The notes beneath the pieces were generated by a model. The model was given only the letters and a program-made list of their open reading frames with translations, was not told the origin of the DNA and did no database searches. The position numbers and the translations under genes were made by a program. DNA of 64,000 bases from JARRNE01 sp963824085. Its GTDB lineage: Bacteria > Pseudomonadota > Gammaproteobacteria > Chromatiales > Chromatiaceae. The stretch spans positions 315,378-379,377 of the forward strand of contig CAWGNT010000024.1 of assembly GCA_963824085.1 (NCBI GenBank), read 5' to 3'. Shown here in pieces: positions 47,801 to 55,786 of the stretch (the first letter of the stretch is position 1; each line of letters begins with the position of its first letter).

Positions 47801-49607
47801 GCATCGTTTCCAGCGCCGCTTCGAGCCAGGTGTCGTGCAAGGATTCTGGCAGGGAGGGCAGCAGCACCCGCAGGGGTTCCAGGCTGTTGTCCCCGCTGGT
47901 GGCACAAGCGGCCTTCAGGACGGCACGGATCGCTCCTAGGGCGGGGGCGCGAAGGCGCAGCCGCTGATTTGGCGGCACGACGCCGTCTAGCTCCACCAGC
48001 GTCGTCAGGCGCTCGTCGGGATCGGGTATCTGTGCGGCATAGGTGATTCCCTGGTCAGTTCCCCACAGGCCTTTCTCGATCAAGGCCTTGACCAAGTCCA
48101 TGGATATCTTCGGCGGGGTGCCGACGCTGGCCTGGTATAGAACGCAGCGGATCTCCACGTCCAGGTAGGGCAGGGGCTCGCCGGCGCCAAGGGCTCGCCG
48201 ATTCGCCTCTTGGGCGCAGCGCAGCACCCGTTTGGCGTCGTTGAGGAAACCCAGGTAACTCGTCTTGTCGACGGACTCCCACGCACTCCGCCAGCCGGCG
48301 CCGAGGAGTCCGAGCATACCTTGGACATCGGCCCCGCTGCGCTCGAGGTGTGCGCCGAAGTATTGGACGATGTAAGGGGGTGCCTCCGCCGGGTCCAAGC
48401 GGCCCTCATCGAGCGCGGTGAGTGTCCGATGCCCCCAGTCGACGAAACGAAGCTCCTCCTTGTGCGCCTGTCCGGAGCGTTGCAGCCTGTCGTAGAAGTA
48501 GTAGGCCAGGCGCGGGTGACTGAAGGTGTAACCCCGCGAGAGACCGTCGCCAATCACGAAACGTGCGAAGGGACGGAGCACCTCTTCCAGGGTCCAAGGG
48601 GTCAGGCACGCCTCGGGCGGTGCTAGTTCCAGGCAGTCGGTTTGGCGCAAGGGGCCGAGGGCGCAGGCAAACAGGTTCAGCAGGGCCTGTGCGGCGGGTT
48701 CCCGCAGCGGCGCCTGGTTTCCCCACAGCAGCCTTTGATCGTCCCACCAGCGAGCGAAGAAGCCCTCGATGCCGGGCCTGATCTGCCGCAGGTCCTCCGG
48801 CTGAAGCCGGATCGAGGCTTCGCCGCGGGCCCACAGATCTTCAACGTACAGCCTGACCAGCAAGGGGTCGCCCTCACTGAGCCGATGCAGCTCCGAGACG
48901 ATGTCGACGCGCGCACCTAGCCGATCCAGCGGAAACGCCGTACGCCTGAGGACATCGGCGACGCCGTCGGCCGTCAGCGGCTCCAAAGCGAGCGAGTCGG
49001 CCTGGCCCGGCCGATCCCATCCGAGGCGCCGAAGCCATCCGGCCGCGTCCATGTCGCCGGCCAGGTAGCGCGCGGACAGGACGATGCGGTTTGCCTGGGG
49101 CAGCGAAAGGGGGAAGAGGTCGGAGCCGGGCTCCCAGTCCGCCGCCTCGTCGATGCCGTCCAGGACCACCAGGAGTCGCCGTTCGTGTGGCAGGGAACGA
49201 GCCAGATAGTTCGTTACCAGCGCGCGCCAGATCTCCACGGGTGCATCCTGGGACGCTGTCAGGTCCTCGCCGTGCAGGGCCGACAACTGGGCGGCGATCG
49301 TTGGGAACACGACGCTCGCTAGATTGGTTCGGAAACGGATGCTGACGGGGAAGAAGATGACGCTGAGCTCCCGCTCCTCTTCCAAGAGGCGCCGGCTCCA
49401 GTGGGCAAGCAGAGCGGACTTGCCGCGTCCCGCGGGTGCGGTGATGAGCACGCGCTGGGGTGCCACGGGGTCGCCGATCCACCGATCGAGGTTGGCCAGC
49501 GCCGTTTGGCGGCCGCCGAAGGGGACGGGTCGGCCATTGGGCTCGCCCAGGTATTCGACGAAGAAGCTTTGTACCCGGCTGGCGAAGTCGGCAGAAAGGG
49601 CTGCCAC
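41883..49607 (-). CDS. Giant STAND/NACHT-type ATPase with about 2000 residues of 32-aa helical repeats
   Basis: The open frame encodes 2574 residues from GTG 49607. The P-loop NTPase is N-terminal: Walker A is APAGRGKS at residues 57-64 and Walker B is LLVVLDGIDEAADW at 145-158, with the D-G-x-D-E form typical of NACHT proteins. A winged-helix/helical region follows to about 480. From there to the C-terminus the chain is built from 32-residue units of the form L-P-x2-L-x3-A-L-x-A-A-x2-I-x-(D/E)-x3-R-A-x-A-L-x2-L-A-P-x, for example LPQQLLGELVSAALEIEDET and LPADLVADALQSAYGIESEL. This gives a long alpha-solenoid, expected as a ligand sensor in STAND ATPases (NLR-like, some antiviral). There is no Shine-Dalgarno before GTG 49607, and similarity-like sequence (GRDINIVVQG) continues upstream in frame. 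It is probably made as a -1 frameshift fusion with the preceding gene, giving about 2757 residues. No effector domain is recognised at the C-terminus. Confidence 0.9.
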   Translation of the reverse strand: MAALSADFASRVQSFFVEYLGEPNGRPVPFGGRQTALANLDRWIGDPVAPQRVLITAPAGRGKSALLAHWSRRLLEEERELSVIFFPVSIRFRTNLASVVFPTIAAQLSALHGEDLTASQDAPVEIWRALVTNYLARSLPHERRLLVVLDGIDEAADWEPGSDLFPLSLPQANRIVLSARYLAGDMDAAGWLRRLGWDRPGQADSLALEPLTADGVADVLRRTAFPLDRLGARVDIVSELHRLSEGDPLLVRLYVEDLWARGEASIRLQPEDLRQIRPGIEGFFARWWDDQRLLWGNQAPLREPAAQALLNLFACALGPLRQTDCLELAPPEACLTPWTLEEVLRPFARFVIGDGLSRGYTFSHPRLAYYFYDRLQRSGQAHKEELRFVDWGHRTLTALDEGRLDPAEAPPYIVQYFGAHLERSGADVQGMLGLLGAGWRSAWESVDKTSYLGFLNDAKRVLRCAQEANRRALGAGEPLPYLDVEIRCVLYQASVGTPPKISMDLVKALIEKGLWGTDQGITYAAQIPDPDERLTTLVELDGVVPPNQRLRLRAPALGAIRAVLKAACATSGDNSLEPLRVLLPSLPESLHDTWLEAALETMPDQNPERQTRELLELARLCRPPSVPVVSAALGAARHIGARPIRAAALCTLAFELREGEQDAVFEEALMSAGAVVHEPSRATVLRELMFLLPDRFLGMGLSAILDLEDPRLRAAVLEEVACILRDSDLLRALAEATRSPDAKMRARLLRILLPLVPDELKQEAATLIWTDSRAATRADERTTMLAGVWRYLPEPQRSEARQVWVSAALRVAATIGNVEQYLRALTAIIRSVGAPVPDVLMEHLRRIAHPSVALLLELAPHLSANQTEAAIALTAELPSPDRRLRVLCAIALHAHEPTRSRILALALTEIPEVPTEALRYVAGPLLKIVPEEFDLFGEPDALFPILRSGDARVRTFARLLLSHPPEPSDVTSQDLADIAAGLRAPALWRRIVSLSPAPWVDALVPKLVAIAFEKRSERVRVPLVRSLLPHAAEMVLEDIVSRTLSLPDWAARCGLLTDLAPVLPEASLTAAWKSAAQASSLAERKCLLNAFVPHLPPPILDDVLAKTLHTMAAADRLDLLCFLLPQFPDSRRDRALRAIFSEADDGAISAEKRIALFPVLEPWFPPPRREDCEVEWLAPALVDALNSSLEQEIPSRVRRLAPHLRGHLLGEAVEAARDMQSERIRVEVLRLVIPRMASPRDDEAIDALLAYTRNKGSLQPKNRCFVLRAVGALLPEDRRLRLETLARLWELAASNLNEDAQTQALIELAPQVHEEHLVEVMPLVRNLVVPSLPLLEALAPRLPAEMLVEQLNLARNWQDPHLRMRLLCALAPHLEPGLRKQSVEDALSAYVETAAKGVRAQEISALASLLSVPQLERALAVSRYIGDHVNRARMLIQMAAELSEQTSRRQLLNNARMIAGEIAAVPERARVLCEIASLCSPDLREEVLADALTAAREIQSEMELMSVLKVLVPIVVESTERLLTETLDLLEQKEFHRWSEVTLQNRQRLILELIPHLPKYLLSRALDAVRRTWVAALLEGLLVPCRPLPDPGGLADSLTIFRSARGGRYRAPPSRPDDRLSLAPLVREALADAGGLGFITGPARFDVVTRLAPFLPKTERLDRLDRALSCAVSLPDGVTSMEALCGLIPHLFEELLIKALILAGQLNISDHRARYLGNLVTYLPDPLFDRAFRAAQAIPEERLRVAVYKRLLPMMAKTGGPEVLAAIRSIDDPVERTRVLWRLGQTLRHEECLVLMAEALATARSIPAVESRVGALGDLAPVLPQQLLGELVSAALEIEDETQRVGAMWSLAPHLPETLRARLLAATSDLACPACRAAALEGLTPYLSEDMQREALTSVAALPHASFRATALRGCLAHLPDRLLPAALDVVDGIGKGFAYLESICAIAPRLGQRLALTALHKALAETRRIFNDEYRGEILSKLIPNLPEALLPEALDVARSISGQFVRADTLRAFVPRMLGLRDALLSAVRELTDQHNRAALLAELAVAGTAYPDEYLLKEGLDTCASIGCRLHRAEALREMALRPAATTPAVLRSALTAVLAVGRDDYSVTLLGELASRLPVDLFSAGLDAVSRIRADVLRAQALTRLAPYLPPTLRDKAVDVAGAIRSGLYRSQALVALAPHLDPQTASAAMSAAFGIRDQWHRAKAAAALVPLLPADLVADALQSAYGIESELVRLEAVSLLLPSLEPGLLDGVLAAADQFRHQAYAGALLERLSAVATGPLAPKVLAKARAIPDSATRNRTLGRLGLPLTEREQAAVLSQCASDILALPDERERYVQGLALLANSAATPFADQVRREVAAIADSIANRALGRALQLEHKLMPEPPSAREIDAAVRSACEDAAKAPVITRPAESRRRATDELNRIGELECETDRVMSLRRLAPVLSEEHHSAALAIPRALNRPGKRAEALALFVPYLKGRTLEEAVEILGTISDNSDRRAAIARIAPFLRNLGRERLYAVLQGLLHQRSELDRRGLLQDLCAYEPVLTATGGAQVLAGTARALTDVGSWWP

Positions 49608-49661
49608 GCCCTGAACGACGATGTTGATGTCGCGTCCGGCGGCGACGCCGGTCAGTGCAAC

Positions 49662-49703
49662 GGCAGCGGGGCCGGTCGGCCCGGCTGCCCTCAGGCGTTT
49701 GGG
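49662..49703 (-). promoter_or_regulatory. Predicted -1 programmed ribosomal frameshift signal
   Basis: Read on the minus strand, the slippery heptamer C-CCA-AAC (49703-49697) is in the zero frame of the 154-residue gene. A 7-nt spacer GCCTGAG (49696-49690) contains that gene's stop TGA. A GC-rich hairpin (49689-49662) follows, whose arms GGCAGCCGGGCC and GGCCCCGCTGCC pair with one C-C mismatch around a GACC loop. A -1 slip leads exactly into the frame of the giant ATPase, which is open from here onward. Heptamer, spacer length and hairpin all match the classical -1 PRF design. Function is inferred and untested. Confidence 0.65.
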
Positions 49704-50155
49704 TCGCCGGTCCCTCCCGAGCCGGCGCGTACGCCGCTGATCTCGATCGCGCCCTCAATCTGCGCATTCTCCACGACCACCCCGGAGCCCCCCGAGCGAA
49801 CGTCGGCGATGCTCAGGGAGGCCCCCTGGATGTCCTTGAGAGTGACACCGATGGCCTCGCCTAACATCGGCGCCTTGTGCTCGATCAGAGTGAGAAGCAT
49901 CTCGGCCTGAGCAAGCAATTCCCCGTTGGTGACTGCGCCGGCTTTATCCAGATCCTCTTCGACCATGGCGCGCCTGGCCTTGGATTCGGGTGCCCGCTCC
50001 AGATGCTCGACGCTGGGCAGCACTGACGGAAGGTTGCTCGCAATCCATTTCTTGAGCGCCGCATACCCGTCGCCGATGGCGCGTGCTGTTACGTCCTTCA
50101 GTCCGGCGGCTGCGCCGAGGGCCAGTGCGGTGGCGATCGCGGATATTGCTTGCAT
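49691..50155 (-). CDS. N-terminal module/leader protein of the giant NACHT ATPase
   Basis: This encodes 154 residues from ATG 50155. It begins with a hydrophobic Ala-rich helix (ISAIATALALGAAAGLK), then GDGYAALKKWI, and a charged helical block (APESKARRAMVEEDLDKAGA). It finishes with a Gly/Val-rich strand repeat (SLSIADVRSGGSGVVVENAQ, then IEGAIEISGVRAG). The order hydrophobic helix, YxALKxxI, LE..PESKARR and DVRAGG-like strands is one I recognise from N-termini of bacterial NTPase and repeat proteins, where it precedes the catalytic part in one chain. Here the zero-frame stop separates it from the ATPase frame, 84 bp before GTG 49607. A -1 slip at CCCAAAC would join them. It could be an effector-associated or oligomerisation module. 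Confidence 0.75.
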   Translation of the reverse strand: MQAISAIATALALGAAAGLKDVTARAIGDGYAALKKWIASNLPSVLPSVEHLERAPESKARRAMVEEDLDKAGAVTNGELLAQAEMLLTLIEHKAPMLGEAIGVTLKDIQGASLSIADVRSGGSGVVVENAQIEGAIEISGVRAGSGGTGDPNA

Positions 50156-51137
50156 CGTCCGACTCCGAAGTACGCTCGACTCTGATCTATCACGAAGAGT
50201 CCAATTGAAGTTGAAAGCAGTGCGCCGATGCGGCAATACGCAACGGTGGAACTGCGCCACGGGTGAAGATAAGAGCAAGAGGACGGAAAGCGCAAGCCAG
50301 GTGGCGGCTTGATGACGGGCAGCATGCAGTTGGCGAGAAAAACGACGCACCGCCAGACAGTACCTCGCAACAGGTAAGCGATCGCGTGGCGGTGAACTCC
50401 CGGACGTTCTGTTCTTCCGGCGTTATGCGTGGCATAGGAGGTAACGCTTTCCAATCAGCCAAACCGGAGGTCACCAGGCGAAAATGGCAATGACCGCCGC
50501 ACTTGAAATGGCGCGGCAAGTAGCACGTCGAGTTTGTGTCGGCGTGTCAGCAGCGTGCCATCGGTGGGACGCTGCGCCAGCGTATCGGACGGATTCTGCC
50601 TGAGGTGTGCCAGGGGGCGCCGACTGAAGTGGTGGAGGGGCGCGCGATAGCGGATCACATTCACCCGTGCTTGAGCATTCCGCCCAGATATTGCGCTGCC
50701 AACTCAGCGGGCTTACCGGAAGGGAAGGTCGCCAACCATTTTCACGGGAGTGCTTCGTACAGAAGAGGATCTATGCCTAGCTGCACCTTTGGGTTTGGGT
50801 TACTTGCGTGAGCATCGCCGGTGTCACGGGGATCATCGGGGACTTCAACAATCGGGAAGGTCACGACGCTCCCGTCAGGTGCCGCAGAAATCCGGTCTGC
50901 CACTCCAAAAAGCGACAACGCTCACGCACGCCCCACCATCAAAAGCAAAACTTCGTCGCACTTTCAATTACCATAGGGCCGGCACGAAAATGACAAACCG
51001 TCAGCTGACCAACTGGGGAGGCCCCGCAACAAGCGTTGCCCGAGCTGGCACTGAGTTCGCCGCGCACGCTCTTTGCGTATGGAGTCGCCGCCGGTTAATG
51101 GTCGGCCGCATGAGCGTCTTGCGAGGCTTCGCCCGTT
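50156..51137. other. Intergenic region, mostly without genes
   Basis: Apart from the IS200-like relic (50494-50870), I see no credible gene in these 980 bp. The left 300 bp should contain the promoter of the leftward NACHT operon, and the right 250 bp the promoter of the rightward defence operon. No clear -35/-10 pair can be named with confidence. Confidence 0.55.
50494..50870 (+). mobile_element. Decayed IS200/IS605-type TnpA transposase
   Basis: One frame reads HLKWRGK, then a stop (50521-50523, where relatives have Tyr), then HVEFVSACQQRAIGGTLRQR. It continues with VVEGRAIADHIHPCLSIPPR, which corresponds to the HVHLLISIPP-type HUH motif of IS200 transposases (here the pair is H-x-H in DHIHPC). 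After a frame change near 50780 it continues LHLWVWVTCVSIAGVTGII, matching the catalytic-Tyr end, although the Tyr itself is Thr here. Stops and the frameshift show it is dead. Confidence 0.65.
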
Positions 51138-54100
51138 ATGGCCATACCAACGATCTTTGATCTCTGTACACCGCGGCAAGACGTTCTCCAGGGCACGATC
51201 TCGGAGTCCGACTTCGCGGCCGACCTCGCGCAGGTCCTAAGGGGAGATGCGCCGGACGAGTACAAGGACCCGGTCAAGTTCTTCGCGAACACCCACCCGA
51301 CGCGGGGCCTCAAGGACCTGCTGCGCAACGTCTGCCTCCGCCTCGCGGCCAGCCCGCATCAAGTTGCATCGATCTTCCGCCTGGATACCAACTACGGCGG
51401 CGGCAAGACCCACGCCCTGATCGCGCTGACTCACGCCGTCGCCGGCATGGAAGGGGTGAATAACGTCGCCGAGTTTGTCGATCCTGCGCTTCTGCCGAAG
51501 GGCAAGGTCCGGATCGCGGCCTTTGACGGCGAGAACGCCGATCCCCTCAACGGTCGGCCCCTTGAGCCTGGTCTGCGCGCCTACACCCCCTGGGGCGAGA
51601 TTGCTTATCGGCTGGCCGGGCGGCAGGGCTACGAGCAGGTCCGGGCGAGCGACGAACGAGGGAGGCGCTCCGGGGGCAGAGACCATCAGGGAGCTGTTCG
51701 GCGGCGAGCCGACCTTGATCCTTATGGATGAGCTGTCGGTCTACCTGCGCAAGCTCAAGGTCAAGGAGCGCGACGCCGCCGGCGGCCAGCTCACGGCCTT
51801 CCTCACGGCCCTGTTCAAGGCGGTCGAGAGCACGCCGAACGCCGCCGTCGTCTATACGCTCGCGATCGGGAAGGGTGGGAAGGCCACCGACGCCTACAGC
51901 GACGAGAACCAATTCATCGCCGACAAGATGGAGGAGGCCGAGAGCGTCTCCGCCCGCAAGGCCGCGCTGCTTGACCCGACCGAGGAGGACGAGACGGTCA
52001 GGATTCTGCGGCGCCGCCTCTTCACCCACATCGACGATGCAAGGGCAACCGCCGTCATCGAGGCATACCGTCAGCTGTGGGAAGCGCACAAGGAACAGCT
52101 CCCGCCCGCGGGCTCCCACGACTCGCGCCTGGACGCATTCACCGCGGGTTTTCCGCTGCATCCGGAGCTGATCGACACCTTACGCGAGAAGACGTCCACC
52201 CTCGGCAATTTCCAGCGCGTGCGCGGCATGCTGCGGCTCCTCGCCCGCACCGTCGCCCGGATCTGGGACAAGCGCCCGACGGATGCCTACGCCATTCACC
52301 TGCACCACCTGGACCCCGGCTTCGAGCCCATCCGCCAGGAGATCGTCACCCGCCTCGGTCAGCGCCAGTTCGTGCCGGCGATCAAGTCGGATGTGGCGGC
52401 CGTCGAAGGCGATCAACCCGCCCTTGCCCAGCAGCTCGACGCCGCCCACTACACGGGTCTCGCTCCCTATGGCTCCTATGTCGGCCGGGCGATCCTGTTC
52501 CACACGCTCGCCTTCAACGAGAACCTGAAGGGCGCGACCGCGGAGGAGCTTCGCTACGCCGTCCTCTCACCCGGCACCGACATCAGCTTCATCGACGATG
52601 CCCGTCGGCGCTTCGTGCAGGAATCCGCCTATCTCGACGACCGACCGAACGTGCCCCTGCGCTTCTCGGCCGAGGCCAACCTCACGCAGATCCTCAGGCG
52701 CGAGGAGCAGCACGTCGACCCCGGCGAGGCCCGCGCGCAGCTCAACGACCGCATCAAGGCCATCTTCGGCGGGGCGGTGTTCAACCTCTACGCGTTTCCC
52801 GGCGGCCCCTACGACGTACCGGACGATACGGGCGACGGCAAGCCGGACCTCGCCCTGCTGGGCTACGACGCCGTGGAGGTCGCGGGCGACAACGTGGTCG
52901 TCCCCGAGCTGGTCGGCCGCATCTACCGGCAGAAGGGAGCCTCCGGAGACCTGCGTCTCAACCGCAACAACCTCGTGTTCCTGCTCGCCGACCAGGCCCG
53001 CAAGGATGAGATGAAGCACAAGATGGTCCGGCGCCTGGCCCTGAACGAGCTGCGCAAGCCCGAGCGGCTCAACGAGTTCGCCGAGCATCAGCGCGACCGC
53101 ATCCTCGAATGGTATCGCCGCTCTGAGCAGGAGCTGGCGCTGGCCATCCAGCAGTGCTACCGCCACGTCCTCTACCCTTCGCGCAACCGCGTCGAAGGCG
53201 CCGAGCGTGGACCTCGCACACACCGCCATCGACGTGCAGACCGCCTCCGACAAGCCCGGCAACGGGCAGAAGCAGGTCGTCGAGGTCCTGCGCGCCAACA
53301 ACAAGCTGCGGCTGCCCGAGGACGAGCCGGACTCGCCCACCTACATCCGGGACCGCACACCCCTGAAGAAGGGCACCATCACAACGGGCTCGCTGCGCGC
53401 CGAGTTCCGCCGCGATCCGGCCCTGCCCATCCTGGTGGGCGACGACGTGTTCGTGAAGGCCATCCGCAGCGGTATCGAGCTAAGCGAGTACGTCTACCAG
53501 AGCGGCGACCTGACCTGCGGCAAGGGCGATCCCTGGGCCAACATCCACATCGACGAGCAGTCCTTTGTCCACACCGCGGCCTACGCGAAAGAGCGAGGCA
53601 TCTGGCCGAAGGTAGCCGAGCCCACGCCCGGACCGGGTCCCGCCCCAGGCCCGAGCCCCGGCCCAACCCCTGGCCCAGGACCCGGGCCGACACCCGGCCC
53701 AATTCCGGGACCTACACCCGGACCCGAGCCTACGCCCCCCGAGAAAACGCTGACCGAAGAGGGCGTGCTCAAGGAGGCCCTGACCAAGCTCTGGGAGCGG
53801 GCGCGATCGCACGCAAGCTCACCCACATCCGCGCCATGGACCTCAAGCTCTTCGACCCGTCGGACGCCTTCCGGCTGCTGGGCCTCGTCGGCGCCATCCA
53901 GCATGCGGACAAGAAGGTCGTCATGACCGGCGGCTACGAGACCACCGACGGCGGCATCATGGAGCTGAACTTCGAAGGACCACCCGCCGATGCCCAGCCC
54001 ATCAAGGACTTTCTCGACCCGCAACTGCGCGCGGCCAAGGACAAGGACCTCTCCGTGACCTTCTCCATCGCCTTCGCCGAAGACGGCCTGGGCCTCGCCG

Positions 54101-54189
54101 GCGACGCGCCGGAGAAGCTCGCCGAGCGCCTGACCAAGTTCGGCACCGGTGCGTCCTACGTGGCGATCACCGCCGAGGGCGGCCAATGA
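51138..54189 (+). pseudogene. DUF499 (COG1483) AAA+ ATPase of defence operon, three frameshifts
   Basis: The composite protein is about 1015 residues. The N-terminus (MAIPTIFDLCTPRQDVLQGT, DFAADLAQVLRG) and Walker A in LDTNYGGGKTHALIAL are diagnostic of DUF499 ATPases. Walker B is LILMDELSVYLRKLKV. Later blocks include FPLHPELIDTLREKTSTLGN and RVRGMLRLLARTVA. A Pro/Gly repeat linker (PGPTPGPGPG type, about 53620-53740) precedes a conserved C-terminal domain (HIRAMDLKLFDPSDAFRLL). Single-base breaks lie near 51655 (extra G), 53195 (extra C) and 53805 (missing base). Each segment between them reads cleanly. DUF499 ATPases are genetically linked to COG1743 methylases in predicted restriction-like systems. 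The stop overlaps the next start (ATGA). Confidence 0.85.
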
Positions 54190-54668
54190 ACGCCCTGCCG
54201 ACCAAGCTGCCCACAGGAGAGTCGGCCACCGCCACTCCTCGCTACGAGCTTCGCGTTCAGGCCCACGGCCCGGACGACACCGAGATGGAGGTGTGGCAGG
54301 TCCCCGCGCCGGCCACGCCCCACATCAAGGCCCCCGTGCGCATAGCCGGCCTGCGCGGGCGCAACCTCGCCCTGGTCGAGCACCGCGTGCTGCAACGGCT
54401 GGCCAAGGCGCGCATCAAGCCAGGCGGCCTGCTGCCCGGCGTCCGGCAGACGTTCGCCCTGGACGAAGACGTCGCCCTCAACCTCGGCCTGCTGTTTCGG
54501 GTGCTCGCCCCCATGCGCAACCGCGAGCACATGCGCGCCTGTACCGCCGGCATCGAAGAGATGGGCCGCGAGGAGGCCGCCTACTGGCTCGGCATGGCCA
54601 TGCACCGCAAGTACCCGCGCCGCGTGCTCATGGCCCTGCGCTTCCTGCTGATCGACCCCAAGGCGTAG
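54186..54668 (+). CDS. Conserved-looking small component of the DUF499/methylase system
   Basis: The 160-residue protein is translationally coupled to the DUF499 gene by ATGA. The N-terminal half is beta-rich (RYELRVQAHGPDDTEMEVWQ, VRIAGLRGRNLALVEHRVL). The C-terminal half is helical (LNLGLLFRVLAPMRNREHMR, EEAAYWLGMAMHRKYPRRVL). I do not recognise a named family with certainty. Small proteins in this position accompany DUF499 ATPases in related operons, so it is probably a system component rather than cargo. It is intact. Confidence 0.75.
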   Translation: MNALPTKLPTGESATATPRYELRVQAHGPDDTEMEVWQVPAPATPHIKAPVRIAGLRGRNLALVEHRVLQRLAKARIKPGGLLPGVRQTFALDEDVALNLGLLFRVLAPMRNREHMRACTAGIEEMGREEAAYWLGMAMHRKYPRRVLMALRFLLIDPKA

Positions 54669-54858
54669 GTCGGGTTAGGCGCGCCCCTGCACCCCTTGCA
54701 GTTGGCACCGACGCTGCGGCGCGCCGTAACCCGACAACAACCGCTGCGAGCTGCGGAGAGCCCAAGACGGATGCGCCCGCCAGCCTTCTCGGCCATACTA
54801 AACGCAACAAAATCACGCATCTGCCGCGACCGCCATGAATGCGGTCGGAGTAAGTTTC

Positions 54859-55134
54859 ATGCCGACACTGAGTCTTTCCATCCCCGATTCCGCGCTGTCC
54901 GCGCTGCGCCGCTCGCCGGCCGAGCTTGGACGCGAGCTGAAGCTCGCCGCGGCCATCCACTGGTACGAGCGGGGCTTGATGTCGCAGGAACGCGCTGCCG
55001 AGCTGGCCGGCATGAATCGACGGGATTTCCTCCATGCCCTGGCCCGCGAGGGCATGGACGTGTTCGTGCTGGATGAGGACAGCCTCGCACGCGAGCTTGG
55101 CCTCGGCGAATCGGGCGAGAATGCCGCCACATGA
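54859..55134 (+). CDS. UPF0175 family antitoxin-like protein
   Basis: This encodes 91 residues from ATG 54859, with CGGAG at good spacing. ATG 54835 is open but less well placed. The sequence SLSIPDSALSALRRSPAELG, then LKLAAAIHWYERGLMSQERA and AELAGMNRRDFLHALAREGM is the UPF0175 signature, containing a ribbon/helix-turn-helix DNA-binding core. It is coupled by ATGA to a DUF3368 PIN-like gene. This is a recurrent pairing interpreted as a toxin-antitoxin module in which UPF0175 is the antitoxin. Confidence 0.88.
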   Translation: MPTLSLSIPDSALSALRRSPAELGRELKLAAAIHWYERGLMSQERAAELAGMNRRDFLHALAREGMDVFVLDEDSLARELGLGESGENAAT

Positions 55135-55625
55135 GCCGGCAGGACCTGCGGCTGGTAGCCAATACCTCGCCGCTCATTCACTTGGCGGAGGCCGGCCTCC
55201 TGCACCTGCTCAGCGACGCGGCGCCGACCATCTGGGTGCCCGAGCCCGTCGCGCGTGAGATTCGCGCATACGGGGACCAGGACCCGACGGCGCGGGCGCT
55301 GGCCGCCCATGCCTGGCTGGAAGTGCGGCCCGTCTCCGTACCGTCGCCGCAGCTCCTGGCGTGGGACCTGGGCGCGGGAGAGTCCGCGGTGATCGAGCTG
55401 GCGCGAGCCTCCTCCGGCAGCACGGCCGTGATCGACGACCTCGCCGGGCGCCGCTGCGCCGAGGCCCTGGGCATCCCGCTGCGCGGCACCGTGGGCCTCG
55501 TGCTCGCCGCCAAGCAGGCCGGCCGTCTGGATGCCGCCCGCCCGGTGCTCGAACGGCTCCGGGACAGTGGAATGTACCTGTCCGATGCGGTGCTCCAACG
55601 GGCACTGCGTCTGGTGGGAGAGTAA
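55131..55625 (+). CDS. DUF3368 PIN-like putative toxin
   Basis: The 164-residue protein begins with LRLVANTSPLIHLAEAGLLH, the family's N-T-S-P-L-I version of the first PIN motif. GAGESAVIELARASSG carries the conserved acidic residue, and AVIDDLAGRRCAEALGIPLR the third motif. It ends RDSGMYLSDAVLQRAL. PIN-like DUF3368 proteins are predicted RNases acting as toxins beside UPF0175. It lies between the small DUF499-associated gene and the methylase, on the same strand as the operon. Confidence 0.88.
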   Translation: MSRQDLRLVANTSPLIHLAEAGLLHLLSDAAPTIWVPEPVAREIRAYGDQDPTARALAAHAWLEVRPVSVPSPQLLAWDLGAGESAVIELARASSGSTAVIDDLAGRRCAEALGIPLRGTVGLVLAAKQAGRLDAARPVLERLRDSGMYLSDAVLQRALRLVGE

Positions 55626-55786
55626 CCGCGCTCTCGTGCCCGCACCGCAGGCAGGGGACGCGATTCGTGCGCATTTCTTCGGCAAGAATGCTCACTGGAA
55701 TGCGCGCTTCCATTTTCTGCGTCATTCCGCGGGCCTAAATGGCTCGCGAATGGCTGCCTACCATTCGGCGACCCATGGATGCCCCG

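Noticed and set aside
41883..48100. 96-bp periodicity that could suggest tandem DNA repeats or a CRISPR-like array
   Set aside because: The DNA units are strongly diverged and the period is explained by coding of a 32-residue protein repeat. No identical repeats with spacers were seen anywhere in the window.
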